The notes beneath the pieces were generated by a model, which was given only the letters and a program-made list of their open reading frames with translations, did no database searches and was not told the origin of the DNA. Both the position numbers and the translations under genes were made by a program. From Deltaproteobacteria bacterium (lineage in GTDB: Bacteria > Desulfobacterota > Binatia > HRBIN30 > JACQVA1), in the NCBI GenBank assembly GCA_016210005.1, contig JACQVA010000152.1:1-39216 (forward strand): DNA of 39,216 bases, given 5' to 3'. Below, piece after piece: positions 8,113 through 16,426 of the stretch; the stretch's first letter is position 1, and each line of letters starts with the position of its first letter.

Positions 8113-9582
8113 ATGACGGACCTGCCGGGTAGCGAGCATCGTTGCGAGCACAACCCGCCCCAGCGGGTGATCACTCTGGTCTCACGGCGACCGCCGCGCC
8201 ACACCGGCGCTAGGGTGGCCCTGCTGGTGGCCGTGCTGGTCGCCGGTGCCGCTGGGGTGTGGTGGTGGCAGGCAAGCTCGGCGCCAAACGCGGCCAAGTC
8301 CCCCAGCGCTTCGCCGCCGGCCGCGCCCGAGCCGCCACTGCCGCTGGCTGCTCCCGATCGCTTCACCGTAGCGCTGGCGCATCTGGGTAACGATACTGAC
8401 GGCCTGGAAGAGCAGCGGCTGGTGGCCGCGCTGGCCGATGCCGAACCCGCGCAACTACTGCGCTTCGACCGCACCATCGCTCCGACCGGCATGGGGCTGG
8501 GCGCAAGCACCAGAGCTGGGCACGACACGGCTCGTGGCTATCTAGCCGAAGCCGGGGCCCAGGCGGTGATGTGGGGCGTCGTTACCGGCCACCAGGAAGA
8601 ACAACTGGTGAGCTTGTGCTGGACGCTGGCCTCGCAACTGCGACATGGCGGCCGCTGGGGGCGCTACGAGCTGCCGGGCGAGCTGCTGCTGCCGGCCGTG
8701 GGTTGGCGCGAGCTTGCCGATGTCGTCCGGCTCTTGGTGGTCGCTCACAGTCTGGAGTTCTACGGTGCCGAGGCCGGCCCCTCACCCGAACGCCTGCGGA
8801 CACTGGTGGAAACGGTTCGGCCGCTGGCCTACGCGCCGCGCGGGCGCCGAGTCATGAGCAATGAGTCCCGCGCCAACCTGCGCTTTGCGCTGGCGACCGC
8901 GCTGGCGCTCTACGGAGAGCACACCGGCCGCGCCGAGGCGTTGCAGGAGGCGGTGACCATTTTGCGCGAGTTGCTCGCCGAGGGGCTCGCCGGGAACGAG
9001 TCGCTGCGGCCGGCGGCGGTACAAAACAACTTGGGTAACGCACTGTCTCGCCTCGGCGTGGTGGTTCCCGACGTGGCTTCGCAGCGGGCTTATCTCGAAC
9101 GCGCCACGTCCGCCTATCAGGCTGCCGTGATGGAGCTCTCGGGCAAGGGCGACCGGCCGTCCTGGGCCACAGCGCAGAGCAATCTCGGCACTGCGTTGAC
9201 GGCCTTAGGTGAACGCGCCTACAGCACCAGCCAACTCGAGCAGGCGGGCGCCGCCTTCCGTGCGGCATTGACGGAGCGTGCCCGCGATCGCGACCCGCTG
9301 GCGTGGGTGGCGACGCAGATCGGGCTGGGTGTGAGTTTGCGTAGACTCGGCGAGCGCAGCAAACAAGCCGGCACCGTGTGCCAGGCCCTCGAGGCCCATC
9401 TCTCGGCGTGGGCGGCGCTGGGCACGCACGCGGCTGTGTACGGCGGGCGTACGGCGGCGGAGATCGAGCGCGACCGGCGCGTGCTGGAATCGGCTTTCAG
9501 CCCAGCCGAGGTGCGCGACTGCTTCAAGCGCAACGAGGCCCAGCTGAGCCGGCTGCCGCGCCCGCCCGCACCGCCGCCCTGA
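8113..9582 (+). CDS. TPR-repeat membrane protein
   Basis: The 489-residue protein has a short cytosolic N terminus, one membrane segment (about 34-52, VALLVAVLVAGAAGVWWW) and a Pro/Ala linker. An alpha/beta domain follows (about 82-190: FTVALAHLGND, GYLAEAGAQAVMWGVVTG). That pattern, in which a strand ends in a WG turn, is seen in TPR proteins with TolB/FlgO-like heads. From about 250 onward come tetratricopeptide-like repeats, for example ATAQSNLGTALTALGERA and ATQIGLGVSLRRLGERS. It is probably a periplasmic protein-interaction scaffold; the partner is unknown. The stop at 9580-9582 is followed closely by the ribosome binding site of the next gene, so the two are likely translated from one message. 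Confidence 0.72.
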   Translation: MTDLPGSEHRCEHNPPQRVITLVSRRPPRHTGARVALLVAVLVAGAAGVWWWQASSAPNAAKSPSASPPAAPEPPLPLAAPDRFTVALAHLGNDTDGLEEQRLVAALADAEPAQLLRFDRTIAPTGMGLGASTRAGHDTARGYLAEAGAQAVMWGVVTGHQEEQLVSLCWTLASQLRHGGRWGRYELPGELLLPAVGWRELADVVRLLVVAHSLEFYGAEAGPSPERLRTLVETVRPLAYAPRGRRVMSNESRANLRFALATALALYGEHTGRAEALQEAVTILRELLAEGLAGNESLRPAAVQNNLGNALSRLGVVVPDVASQRAYLERATSAYQAAVMELSGKGDRPSWATAQSNLGTALTALGERAYSTSQLEQAGAAFRAALTERARDRDPLAWVATQIGLGVSLRRLGERSKQAGTVCQALEAHLSAWAALGTHAAVYGGRTAAEIERDRRVLESAFSPAEVRDCFKRNEAQLSRLPRPPAPPP

Positions 9583-9598
9583 AGGAGTGATTGCGGCA

Positions 9599-9850
9599 AT
9601 GCGTGCGCTGCGCTGGTTCGGCTCCTTCCTGTTCGTCTTTGGAGCGATCATGCTGGTGCTGGTGTACGTCCAGTACCAGGACATCAGCACGGGTGCGCCG
9701 ATGGAGAGCCTTGTGCGCAAGATCACCTCGATCCAGATACAGCTGGAAGATCTGCATCGCAGCGTCGGCTCCGCCATCACCGTTCGCCAGCACTCGAGCA
9801 CTGCGCGCGAACGCTTACAGCGCCTCTACGAGATCGAGGCGCTCCCGTGA
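9599..9850 (+). CDS. small single-pass membrane protein
   Basis: The 83-residue protein has one membrane segment right after the start (FGSFLFVFGAIMLVLVYVQY) and a helical, charged tail (MESLVRKITSIQIQLEDLHRS) that may form a coiled coil. I use ATG 9599, because the alternative GTG 9587 overlaps the AAGGAG (9582-9587) that should be its ribosome binding site. It follows the TPR protein by 16 bases and precedes rluA by 25 bases. It is likely an accessory of the TPR protein, but its function is not known. Confidence 0.66.
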   Translation: MRALRWFGSFLFVFGAIMLVLVYVQYQDISTGAPMESLVRKITSIQIQLEDLHRSVGSAITVRQHSSTARERLQRLYEIEALP

Positions 9851-9875
9851 GCATGCGGCTTGCGCTGGTGGCTAA

Positions 9876-10835
9876 ATGGCCTCGCCGCCATTGACCATAG
9901 TCGTACCGGCGGAGGTCCAGGGACAACGGCTCGACGTGTTCCTGGTGCGCACCCTTGCCCAGGCCTCGCGCGAGCGGGTGCGGGAGCTGATTGCGGCCGG
10001 TGGTGTGCGGGTCAACGGACACCGGCGCGCCAAAGGGACGCGGGTCGCCGCCGGCGATGTCTTGTTCATCGAAGGCTGGGACGCGGCGGGCGCAGCAGCG
10101 CCGGCCGCCAACCCGAGCTTGAGCCTGTCCGTGCTCTACCAAGATGCCGAGGTGTTGGTGCTCGATAAGCCGGCCGGTATGCCCACGCATGCCCTGCGCA
10201 GTGATGAGCGGCATACGCTGGCCAACTTTCTCCTGGCGCAATTCCCTGAGCTGAGCACGGTCGGCAAGGACCTGAGGGAACCCGGCCTGGTGCACCGTCT
10301 CGACACCGACACCTCCGGCGTCGTGCTGGTGGCGCGGACCGCGGTGGTCTGGGGACTACTACGCGAGCAATTCACCCGCCGGCAAGTCCACAAGGAGTAT
10401 GTCGCCCTGGTGGCGGGTGAGGTGGTGCACGGCGGCGAGATCAGGACCGCGATCGCTCATGACCGGCGCCATCGCCGCCGCATGCGTGTGTGCACCAGTG
10501 CCGAGCAAGCCGCGGCCTTGCGCGCGCGTCCGGCCATCACGAGTTACCGGCCGTTGCAGCGGCTGCCCGGGGCTACGCTGCTGGCCGTCGAGATCGCCAC
10601 CGGTGTCATGCACCAGGTGCGGGTGCACTTGGCATCAATCGGCCATCCGCTGGTGGGCGACCGGTTGTACGGCGGCCCGCCGGCCGCACGGCACATGTTG
10701 CACGCCTCATGCATCGCTTTCGTGCACCCGCGAACGGGAGCACGGGTGCGGGTGGAGAGTGCGCCGCCCGAGGATTTCCAAGTCGCGGTGGCGTCGCGCG
10801 GTGGTCAGGTGCGGGGCCGACTGGGTGGCGGTTGA
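9876..10835 (+). CDS. RluA/RluD-family pseudouridine synthase
   Basis: This 319-residue enzyme isomerises uridine to pseudouridine in rRNA or tRNA. Residues 18-65 form an S4 RNA-binding domain (QRLDVFLVRTL...VRVNGHRRAKGTRVAAGD). The catalytic domain follows, with VLDKPAGMPTH (about 95-105) and the HRLDTDTSGVVL motif, in which D143 is the expected catalytic aspartate. The late KEYVALVAG and HQVRVHLASIGHPLVGDRLYG motifs complete the family signature. Which site it modifies (RluC-, RluD- or TruC-like) cannot be decided here. A TAA directly before ATG 9876 in the same frame fixes the start region. Confidence 0.9.
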   Translation: MASPPLTIVVPAEVQGQRLDVFLVRTLAQASRERVRELIAAGGVRVNGHRRAKGTRVAAGDVLFIEGWDAAGAAAPAANPSLSLSVLYQDAEVLVLDKPAGMPTHALRSDERHTLANFLLAQFPELSTVGKDLREPGLVHRLDTDTSGVVLVARTAVVWGLLREQFTRRQVHKEYVALVAGEVVHGGEIRTAIAHDRRHRRRMRVCTSAEQAAALRARPAITSYRPLQRLPGATLLAVEIATGVMHQVRVHLASIGHPLVGDRLYGGPPAARHMLHASCIAFVHPRTGARVRVESAPPEDFQVAVASRGGQVRGRLGGG

Positions 10836-10858
10836 CTCGCCGACAGCGCGGATGCCGG

Positions 10859-11215
10859 TTACGCCGCGCGGCCTTTCGGCTTGGCCGACTTGACGCAGGC
10901 GCCGCAGAGGTTGTGAACATTGTTGGGGTCCTCCACCAGGCCGTCGTCCATGTTGTGGCAGATCTTTCTGCACTCGGCGCAAATGAAGTACACGCCCTCG
11001 ATGGTCTTGTTGATGCGCTCTCGGTTGAGGATGCGGCCCTTCAGCTTGTCGACGCGAATTCCCAGGAGGGTTTCGTACTGCCGCTTGATCTTACGGCGGC
11101 CGGCCTCATCCTTGGGCAGGTCGCCCTCTTCGACACCCTCGTCGCGTTCGTCCACCTCGAAGATGCTGTGCCCTTTGCGTACTTTTTCCTTCTTGGAGGT
11201 GCGGCCCATTGACAT
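10859..11215 (-). CDS. small basic protein with a Cys-rich putative zinc site
   Basis: I do not recognise this 118-residue protein. The N-terminal half is highly charged (MGRTSKKEKVRK; VDERDEGVEEGDLPKDE). The C-terminal half carries C79-x2-C82-x3-C86 and C104-x2-C107 (FICAECRKICHN; NLCGACVK), which suggests one structural zinc site. A role with nucleic acid is possible from the basic composition but is only a guess. I place the start at ATG 11215; ATG 11209 is an alternative, and the GTG at 11251 would overlap the upstream gene. It lies 10 bases after the stop of the 57-residue zinc-ribbon gene, so the two form an operon. Confidence 0.65.
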   Translation of the reverse strand: MSMGRTSKKEKVRKGHSIFEVDERDEGVEEGDLPKDEAGRRKIKRQYETLLGIRVDKLKGRILNRERINKTIEGVYFICAECRKICHNMDDGLVEDPNNVHNLCGACVKSAKPKGRAA

Positions 11216-11225
11216 CCCCCCTCTC

Positions 11226-11399
11226 TTAGCGCGTGCGTTCGCTGAACCCACACTCCTTTTCGCAAACCCAGAAGAAGCCCTTGCGCCCGTAGCCGGTGAA
11301 ATAAGTCACGCGGCTGTCGGCACCGCAGTTGGGGCACGCTCGCGCCCGTGCGACCTTATCCGCCGATTTCTGAGCGGTCTTGGCTTTCTTCTCGGCCAT
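11226..11399 (-). CDS. 57-residue zinc-ribbon protein
   Basis: This gene is easy to miss because of its length. It starts at ATG 11399 with AGGAGG eight bases upstream and ends with TAA at 11228-11226. The product has a Lys/Ala-rich N-terminal tail (MAEKKAKTAQKSADKVARA). A compact ribbon with C22-x2-C25 (ACPNCGAD) and C46-x3-C50 (WVCEKECGF) follows, separated by an aromatic strand (VTYFTGYGRKGFFW). This is a likely zinc-binding fold of the kind that contacts RNA, DNA or proteins; the function is unknown. The next gene begins 10 bases downstream and also carries Cys pairs, so the two may work together. Confidence 0.78.
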   Translation of the reverse strand: MAEKKAKTAQKSADKVARARACPNCGADSRVTYFTGYGRKGFFWVCEKECGFSERTR

Positions 11400-11476
11400 G
11401 TCCTGGTCCTCCTAGCGTAAACAGTGCGCTCACACGAGCCGACGACTACGATGGTTCAGGGTGGCAGCGCAGCTCG

Positions 11477-11515
11477 AAAAAAAACCGGCCGCGCTTGAGC
11501 AAGCCGAGACCGGTT
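11477..11515 (-). terminator. intrinsic terminator of the Thr/Pro-rich protein gene
   Basis: Read on the minus strand, AACCGG (11515-11510) pairs with CCGGTT (11488-11483), with an inner GCTT/AAGC stem. A run of eight T follows (11484-11477). It lies 66 bases after the stop of the large minus-strand gene and upstream of the small zinc-protein operon, so it separates the two transcription units. Confidence 0.75.
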
Positions 11516-11580
11516 GCGTTACACCCCGAAGCGGAATGTATAACGGACGGCAGTCAGCCAGTCAACGTTGCGCTCGTGGC

Positions 11581-14500
11581 CTACTCACTAAGCGGTACCC
11601 GGACGATCATCTGTGCCGGCAAACTGAAGTTGCCGCCCATATCACGCAGCTGTACCGTCACCAGGGTATCGCCGGGTGGGAAAGCGAAGGCGTGGGCAAC
11701 CGGGGCGCAGAACTGAGCCGTGCTGTTGGCGTTGACGAATTTGAAATCACCGTCGGGCAACAACGTGCAGGCCTCGCCTCGATCCCGGCCCGATGATGTG
11801 CCCGAACCGTCGACGAAGCGGCAACCGAGATCGCTCAGGGCATCGGCGACCGCTTGCGTGGGCGAGAAGTCGGGCGGGGTAACTGCCGGAACACCGCCGA
11901 TATCGGGCAACCGATTGTCGCACACGGCGGTGCTGCCGTTGCCCAGCGCTCGCGAGACGAGCACCTGAAGATCCGGTCGCACGGTGGGATCATCGGCTTC
12001 GTACGCGTACGTGTCCAAGCCCACTCGTTTGCGGCTACCGCCTGGGCGACCCTCGACCACCAAGCTGAAGTTGAAGCCGAGCGGACGGCTGTAGATTGGG
12101 ACGCCCCCGGCAAACCCGCTCGGCGTCGGGACGGTACCGTCCGCATTCACCGCGCCGATGAAGCTGATGCCGGGCCCTGGGAACGGGGTATTGGTAGGCG
12201 TGCGCGTGATGCTCGGGGTGAAGGTGACGCTCGGCGTCCTGGTTATCGTGGGTGTTGCCGTAGGGGTTCCGGTGTTGGTCGGGGTTCGCGTCAGGGTCGG
12301 CGTGCGGGTCAGCGTCGGCGTCCGAGTGATGGTTGGGGTCAGCGTGATGGTTGGGGTGCGGGTCAGGGTTGGTGTCAGGGTTGGTGTCGCGGTGAGCGTG
12401 ATGGTGGGCGTCGGCGTAATCGTTGGTGTGGCAGTCGGGGTACGAGTCGGCGTGATGGTAGCGGTCGGTGTCGGCGAGGCGGTCGAGGTTGTGGTTGGTG
12501 TCGGCGTTGGTGTTCCCGTCAGCGTAGGCGTGCGCGTGAGGCTCGGCGTCGCCGTCCGGGTGCGAGTTGCCGATTGGCTGGGGGTAGCCGTCGGCGAAGC
12601 GGTTGGTGAGGACGTGCGGGTGTGAGTAACCGTCGGCGTTGCTGTCGCTGTCGCTGTCGGCGTGCGGGTTCGCGACGGGGTGACGGTGAGCGTCCGCGTG
12701 ACGGTAGCGCTGTTGGTTGGGGTGTTTGTGGGCGGGCGCGTGCCGGTTATGGTTGGCGTTGGCGTTCCCGTCACTGTCGGTGTGCGTGTGCGCGACGGGG
12801 TGCGCGTGAAGGTCTCGGTAGGAGTCGTAGTCTGGGTCAAAGTCGCCGTGGGCGTCCTGGTGGCGGACGCGCTGGCAGTGGGCGCCGCCGTTGGGCTCAG
12901 GGTGGCGGTACGGGTTGCCGTGGGAGTGCGGCTCGGGGTGATAGTGGGCGAAAGACTGGCCGAGTAAGTCGGGGTGGCGGTGCGACTGGCAAACGGGGTT
13001 GAGGTAACACTGGCGGTGGCCGTGCTCGATCCTGTCGGAGTAATGGTCCGCGTCTGAGTTGGCGTGGGGGTGTCACTGGGCGTGCGGGTGGCAGTGCGGG
13101 TGCGACTCGGTGTTACCGACGGAGTCAGACTAGGCGTTGGGCTCTGAGTTGGAGTGAAGGTTGGCGGCCGCGTGCCAGTTATGGATGGAGTTGCGGTTCC
13201 GGTTGAAGTGGGCGTGCGGGTACGGCTCGGGGTGACGGATGGGGTGCTGGTTGGAGTCGCCGAGGCCGTTCGCGTTGGAGTGTTCGACGGCGTTGCGGTG
13301 TTGCTCGGGGTGCTCGATGCGCTAGCCGTTGGTGTACGGGTGCGAGTACTCGAGCTAGTCGGCGAACTGGTCGGCGTCCTTGAGAACGAGGAGGTCGGCG
13401 TTGCTGTCGCGGTCGGGGTAAGGGTCGGAGAACTTGTCGGCGGCCGGGTGCCGGTGACTGTAGCGGTCACAGTCGGCGAGCGCGTTGGGGTACCGCTGCG
13501 AGTTGCAGTGCGCGTGGGGCTGGCGGTGGCTGACGCGGTAAGCGTCGGCGTCGCCGATCTTGTCGGCGTGGCAGTGGGAGTGGACGACGGCGTCGGCGTG
13601 CGCGTGGACGTAGGCGAAGCCGTCCTGGTAGCCGAAGCGGTCATCGTCGCGCTGGGCGGCGGCGGACTCGCCGTCCCGCTTGGGGTAATGGTGGCAGTGG
13701 CAGTTGGCCTCAAGGTTCGAGTTCGGCTCGGGCTGGCGGTATGAGTTGGCGGGGCAGTTGCGGTAGTTGTAACGGTCGCCGAGCGGGTTGTTGTCGCAGT
13801 GGGAGTGGCAGTGCGAGAGGTCGTTGGCGTGAGCGCACGGGTTGCAGAAGCGGTGGCGGTCGGTGAAGCGCTGGGGCGGGGTGTGCGGGTGCGGGTGGCC
13901 GTGAAGGTTGCGCTCGGGTTCGGGCTGGTCGGGGTTGTGCTGGGCGTGACCGGGTTGCCGATGTGAATTACGATTTGTTGGACCGGTCCGACATTGCCGG
14001 CGTCGTCGCGCAGGCGGGCGGTCAGTCGGGTATCGCCGTTCGGGAACTGCAGTTCCGACGAGATCAGCGCGCAGAACTGCGAGCGCGTACCGGGGTTGAC
14101 GAAGGCAGGATTGCCGAACTCGTTGAGGGTACAGGCCGCGACCGGATTGCCGACAACGTCGAAGCGGCAACCGAAGTCGTTGAGCGCGTCGGCCACCGCT
14201 TGCGAGGGGCCGAAGTCCGGTGGATCGATGGCGGGGACGCCGGTGTCGCAGATTGCGCGACTGCCGTCACCTAGGGCACTAGCGGCAAGCAACTGAAGAT
14301 CCGGGCGAATGCTGGGGTCGTCGGCGCGGAAGTTGAGCACTCGGGTACCGACCGGATTGCCGTTGGTACCCGGCGAGCCTTCTAGGACCAGTCGGAAGCC
14401 AACCCCCGTCAAGCGTTGATAGACCGGCATGCCATCTATCGTGGCAAACGGCTCGACGCGGGTGCCATCCGCCGCCACCAGGCCGAAAAACGTCAGGATC

Positions 14501-14859
14501 GGCCCGGGCGCCGGCGTTGCCGTGGGTGTGGGCGATGCGGGGTAATGGATCAGTGCCACCAGGGCGGATATGTCGGCAGCGGTTACCAAGCCGTCTTCGT
14601 TTGCATCGATGCCGGCGCAACTGGCCACGGAGCCGCCATCCGCGTCGGCCACCCGATCGCCGTCACCGTCGGTCAACTCAGCTCCGAGCAACAGCAGATC
14701 CGCCGAGGTCACCTGTCCGTCGCAATCAGCGTCTCCCAATGCCGACGGGCTAGCTGCAGGGGCGAGGCCCGCCATCCCCAGCGCTAAGACCACCGCCCAC
14801 GCGATCGCGTGCCGCCAGGGTCGATATTGGGCCAGTCTGCGCACGTTAAAGACGCGCAA
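11581..14859 (-). CDS. giant secreted protein: dockerin-like region, duplicated 4-Cys domain, Thr/Pro-rich linker
   Basis: The 1092-residue protein has a signal peptide (basic to 20, hydrophobic 20-33, then APAAS). Two dockerin-like calcium loops follow, at about 43-62 ([20 protein letters not shown]) and 84-103 ([20 protein letters not shown]). A domain of about 180 residues comes next (119-301). Then there are roughly 590 residues of degenerate TPT/TRTPT-type linker (302-894), and a second copy of the domain (895-1092). Both copies share ADDP..RPDLQ, PPDF.P.QAVADAL.D.GCRF and four Cys at matching places (ICD/VCD, GCRF, ACTL, QFCA), so two disulfides per domain are likely. The in-frame TAG just upstream limits the start to TTG 14859 or GTG 14844; no ribosome binding site is clear. 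It is probably an extracellular surface or matrix protein; ligand unknown. Confidence 0.8.
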   Translation of the reverse strand: MRVFNVRRLAQYRPWRHAIAWAVVLALGMAGLAPAASPSALGDADCDGQVTSADLLLLGAELTDGDGDRVADADGGSVASCAGIDANEDGLVTAADISALVALIHYPASPTPTATPAPGPILTFFGLVAADGTRVEPFATIDGMPVYQRLTGVGFRLVLEGSPGTNGNPVGTRVLNFRADDPSIRPDLQLLAASALGDGSRAICDTGVPAIDPPDFGPSQAVADALNDFGCRFDVVGNPVAACTLNEFGNPAFVNPGTRSQFCALISSELQFPNGDTRLTARLRDDAGNVGPVQQIVIHIGNPVTPSTTPTSPNPSATFTATRTRTPRPSASPTATASATRALTPTTSRTATPTATTTRSATVTTTATAPPTHTASPSRTRTLRPTATATITPSGTASPPPPSATMTASATRTASPTSTRTPTPSSTPTATPTRSATPTLTASATASPTRTATRSGTPTRSPTVTATVTGTRPPTSSPTLTPTATATPTSSFSRTPTSSPTSSSTRTRTPTASASSTPSNTATPSNTPTRTASATPTSTPSVTPSRTRTPTSTGTATPSITGTRPPTFTPTQSPTPSLTPSVTPSRTRTATRTPSDTPTPTQTRTITPTGSSTATASVTSTPFASRTATPTYSASLSPTITPSRTPTATRTATLSPTAAPTASASATRTPTATLTQTTTPTETFTRTPSRTRTPTVTGTPTPTITGTRPPTNTPTNSATVTRTLTVTPSRTRTPTATATATPTVTHTRTSSPTASPTATPSQSATRTRTATPSLTRTPTLTGTPTPTPTTTSTASPTPTATITPTRTPTATPTITPTPTITLTATPTLTPTLTRTPTITLTPTITRTPTLTRTPTLTRTPTNTGTPTATPTITRTPSVTFTPSITRTPTNTPFPGPGISFIGAVNADGTVPTPSGFAGGVPIYSRPLGFNFSLVVEGRPGGSRKRVGLDTYAYEADDPTVRPDLQVLVSRALGNGSTAVCDNRLPDIGGVPAVTPPDFSPTQAVADALSDLGCRFVDGSGTSSGRDRGEACTLLPDGDFKFVNANSTAQFCAPVAHAFAFPPGDTLVTVQLRDMGGNFSLPAQMIVRVPLSE
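12178..13956. repeat. degenerate tandem repeat encoding the Thr/Pro-rich linker
   Basis: About 1.8 kb of short degenerate repeats built on ACNCCNACN on the minus strand, seen as GTNGGNGTN on the plus strand. The units encode alternating Thr-Pro-Thr, Thr-Arg-Thr and Thr-Ala/Ser-Thr. The plus strand is strongly rich in G and T here, and the same composition opens long false Val/Gly-rich frames opposite the gene. Confidence 0.85.
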
Positions 14860-14965
14860 CTATGCCGATGCGGGTTGCCGGGGTCAATATCCGCTGTGCT
14901 TGATTCCGCTTGTCAACCCAAAGGGCAGCAAGGTAAGAGAGGAGCCACATCACAAGGAGGGACTC

Positions 14966-15418
14966 ATGGCGAAAGCAAAACGGCCCGCCCCCAAGCGCTC
15001 AGCCACCGAACCACTGGCCAACCTGCGCGAGAACATGCGCCGATTGCAGCACGACGCCGAGCAGTTGCTCGCGCGCACGCGCAAGCAAGCCTCGAGCTTG
15101 ATCTCGCGCGACCAGCGGCGTGCACTCGATCGCTTGGTTGATGAAGCGAAACGCCTGCGGGGTGATTTCGAAAAGCGCGCTCAGCGGGCGCAGAAGGACG
15201 TGGAAACCAGGGCCGAGAAGCTCTTGGGCAGCATTGAACAGCAGCTGATCAAGCGGCTAGAGCCCATACTGAGGCGGCTCGATGTGCCCACGCGCAAGGA
15301 AGTTCAGGCCCTCAACCGGCGCCTGGCGCAGATCGAAGGCCGCCTGAAAGCTCCGGCGCCGCCGCCACCAGTGCCCGCCAGCCCGCCAGAGGCGGCGGAT
15401 ACCCCGCTTGTCTCCTAA
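14966..15418 (+). CDS. phasin-like coiled-coil protein
   Basis: The 150-residue, highly helical protein begins with a basic Ala/Pro/Lys tail. A long heptad-rich region (about 18-105) follows, and then the segment VPTRKEVQALNRRLAQIEGRL (near 111-131; written here only as key residues VPTRKEV and LNRRLAQIE), which is typical of polyhydroxyalkanoate granule-associated proteins. It ends in a Pro/Ala-rich tail. Phasins coat storage granules in the cytosol, so this is the best guess, but general coiled-coil proteins can look similar and no PHA synthase is in the window. The start is ATG 14966, with AAGGAGG at 14954-14960; the open frame upstream is not used. It is convergent with rlpA, whose stop is 14 bases away. 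Confidence 0.7.
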   Translation: MAKAKRPAPKRSATEPLANLRENMRRLQHDAEQLLARTRKQASSLISRDQRRALDRLVDEAKRLRGDFEKRAQRAQKDVETRAEKLLGSIEQQLIKRLEPILRRLDVPTRKEVQALNRRLAQIEGRLKAPAPPPPVPASPPEAADTPLVS

Positions 15419-15432
15419 ACTTCGTGGACCAC

Positions 15433-15906
15433 TCATTGAACCAGCGCGCCCGGGATCAGGTATCCCGGGTGCGCCGGGAGCGCGACTCGCACCGGCGGCT
15501 TGCCCTTCTGCGACAGCACTTCGACATGCACCCGCGCGATGCCGCGCCGGACAATCCCCAGCCGGCGCGCCGCCGCATACGAGAGATCGATGCCTCGTCC
15601 CTCGACATATGGCCCGCGGTCATTGATGCGGATGACGACCGAGCGGCCGTGCTTCATGTCGGTTACCCGCACCAGGCTGCCAAGCGGCAGGCTACGATGC
15701 GCCCCGCTCAGCTGCTCGGGATCAAAGCGGGCGCCGCTGGCCGTAAGCCGATTCTTGAACGCCTCGCCGTACCAGGAAGCCTTCGTCACCATCCGCCGAG
15801 GATGGAGTTGTCGGGCGCCGGCAGGTGCGGCAGCGGCTAGTAGGACGGCAAAGCTGAGGGGCAGGATGACGAACACCCGGAATAGTTGGGACTGCGGCCT
15901 GCGCAT
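15433..15906 (-). CDS. rlpA: RlpA-family peptidoglycan lytic transglycosylase
   Basis: The 157-residue exported protein has a signal peptide (basic start MRRPQ, hydrophobic VFVILPLSFAVLLAAAA, AGA cleavage region near 29-32). A double-psi beta-barrel domain follows (about 42-131): ASWYGEAFKNRLTASG, SLPLGSLVRVTD, and VVIRINDRGPYVEGRGIDLS, whose Asp is the conserved RlpA residue. RlpA enzymes cut glycan strands at septa. The C-terminal SPOR domain of longer homologues is absent, so septal targeting by denuded glycan is not expected. ATG 15906 is preferred, with AGGAG about ten bases upstream. The long leader holds a c-di-AMP-type riboswitch and a terminator, so expression is probably switched off when c-di-AMP is high. 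Confidence 0.88.
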   Translation of the reverse strand: MRRPQSQLFRVFVILPLSFAVLLAAAAPAGARQLHPRRMVTKASWYGEAFKNRLTASGARFDPEQLSGAHRSLPLGSLVRVTDMKHGRSVVIRINDRGPYVEGRGIDLSYAAARRLGIVRRGIARVHVEVLSQKGKPPVRVALPAHPGYLIPGALVQ

Positions 15907-15971
15907 GGCTTGGCTCTCCTTTCTGTGACATACCCGGAGAGAGGCCTGCCCCAACACCACCACCAACCGCC

Positions 15972-16004
15972 AAAAAGAAAAGCCAGAGGATCACTCCCCT
16001 GGCT
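15972..16004 (-). terminator. intrinsic terminator in the rlpA leader (riboswitch expression platform)
   Basis: On the minus strand, AGCCAGGGGA (16004-15995) pairs along all ten positions, with one G-U, to TCCTCTGGCT (15990-15981) across a GTGA loop. TTTCTTTTT follows (15980-15972). It lies between the riboswitch aptamer and the rlpA start, 66 bases before the ATG, which makes it the likely expression platform. Confidence 0.85.
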
Positions 16005-16027
16005 CCATCCAGTTTGGCTCCTCTCCT

Positions 16028-16157
16028 TGAAGGCCGACGAAGTTAGCTGACGGGTTCGGGTTCAAAGAGTTACCCGTCCCGATTGCTGCCAACCGGGATT
16101 CACCCCAATACGGAAAACTGGGTCCTCCGTTCCTCTTCTCAGAGGATTAGGCCTATG
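16028..16157 (-). ncRNA. c-di-AMP riboswitch (ydaO/yuaA type)
   Basis: Read on the minus strand, the leader carries the conserved core of the ydaO/yuaA aptamer in order. First comes GGAGGACCCA, then GGGGTGAATC (16106-16097), then CCCGAACCCGTCAGCTAAC (16060-16042). The closing stem can pair GGCC at 16153-16150 with GGCC at 16035-16032, and ACGGA/TCCGT forms an inner stem. Known members bind cyclic di-AMP, usually turn genes off, and often control cell-wall enzymes and potassium transport. Here it precedes a strong terminator and rlpA, so it should couple c-di-AMP to cell-wall lysis. Confidence 0.9.
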
Positions 16158-16347
16158 TCACGGGCTTCGTCTATCCCGTTTCCACCCTAAAGGCAACAAC
16201 GGAGTTGCGGCTCGAAACGACTGCGAGGCTGTCTGCGAATGCGTGTGCGGAACGACACAGCGACTCAATTCCACCGCGACGTTATCTATTTGACGGCGGT
16301 TGCGCGCCTTGCTGGGAATCACCGAAGGCTCCCCTTCTCAGGTCCGG

Positions 16348-16363
16348 TGGCACGTGCCGTGCT
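16348..16363 (+). promoter_or_regulatory. possible sigma-54 promoter of the XRE regulator
   Basis: TGGCACG at 16348-16354 and GTGCT at 16359-16363 place GG and GC with the correct ten-base gap for a -24/-12 promoter. The -12 box starts with G rather than T. It is 64 bases before the ATG of the small regulator. No other promoter is clear. Confidence 0.4.
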
Positions 16364-16426
16364 GCCGGTTGTGGTACCAGGGTGACGCTGACGAGGATGA
16401 CGCTGGCCGACGGGAGGGAGTAAGCA

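Noticed and set aside
12158-13744. Long Val/Gly-rich plus-strand frames (155 and 196 codons)
   Set aside because: They are antisense to the Thr/Pro linker; the repeat composition keeps all frames open.
12178-13956. Tandem array considered as a CRISPR
   Set aside because: Units are short, degenerate and translated in frame, with no unique spacers.
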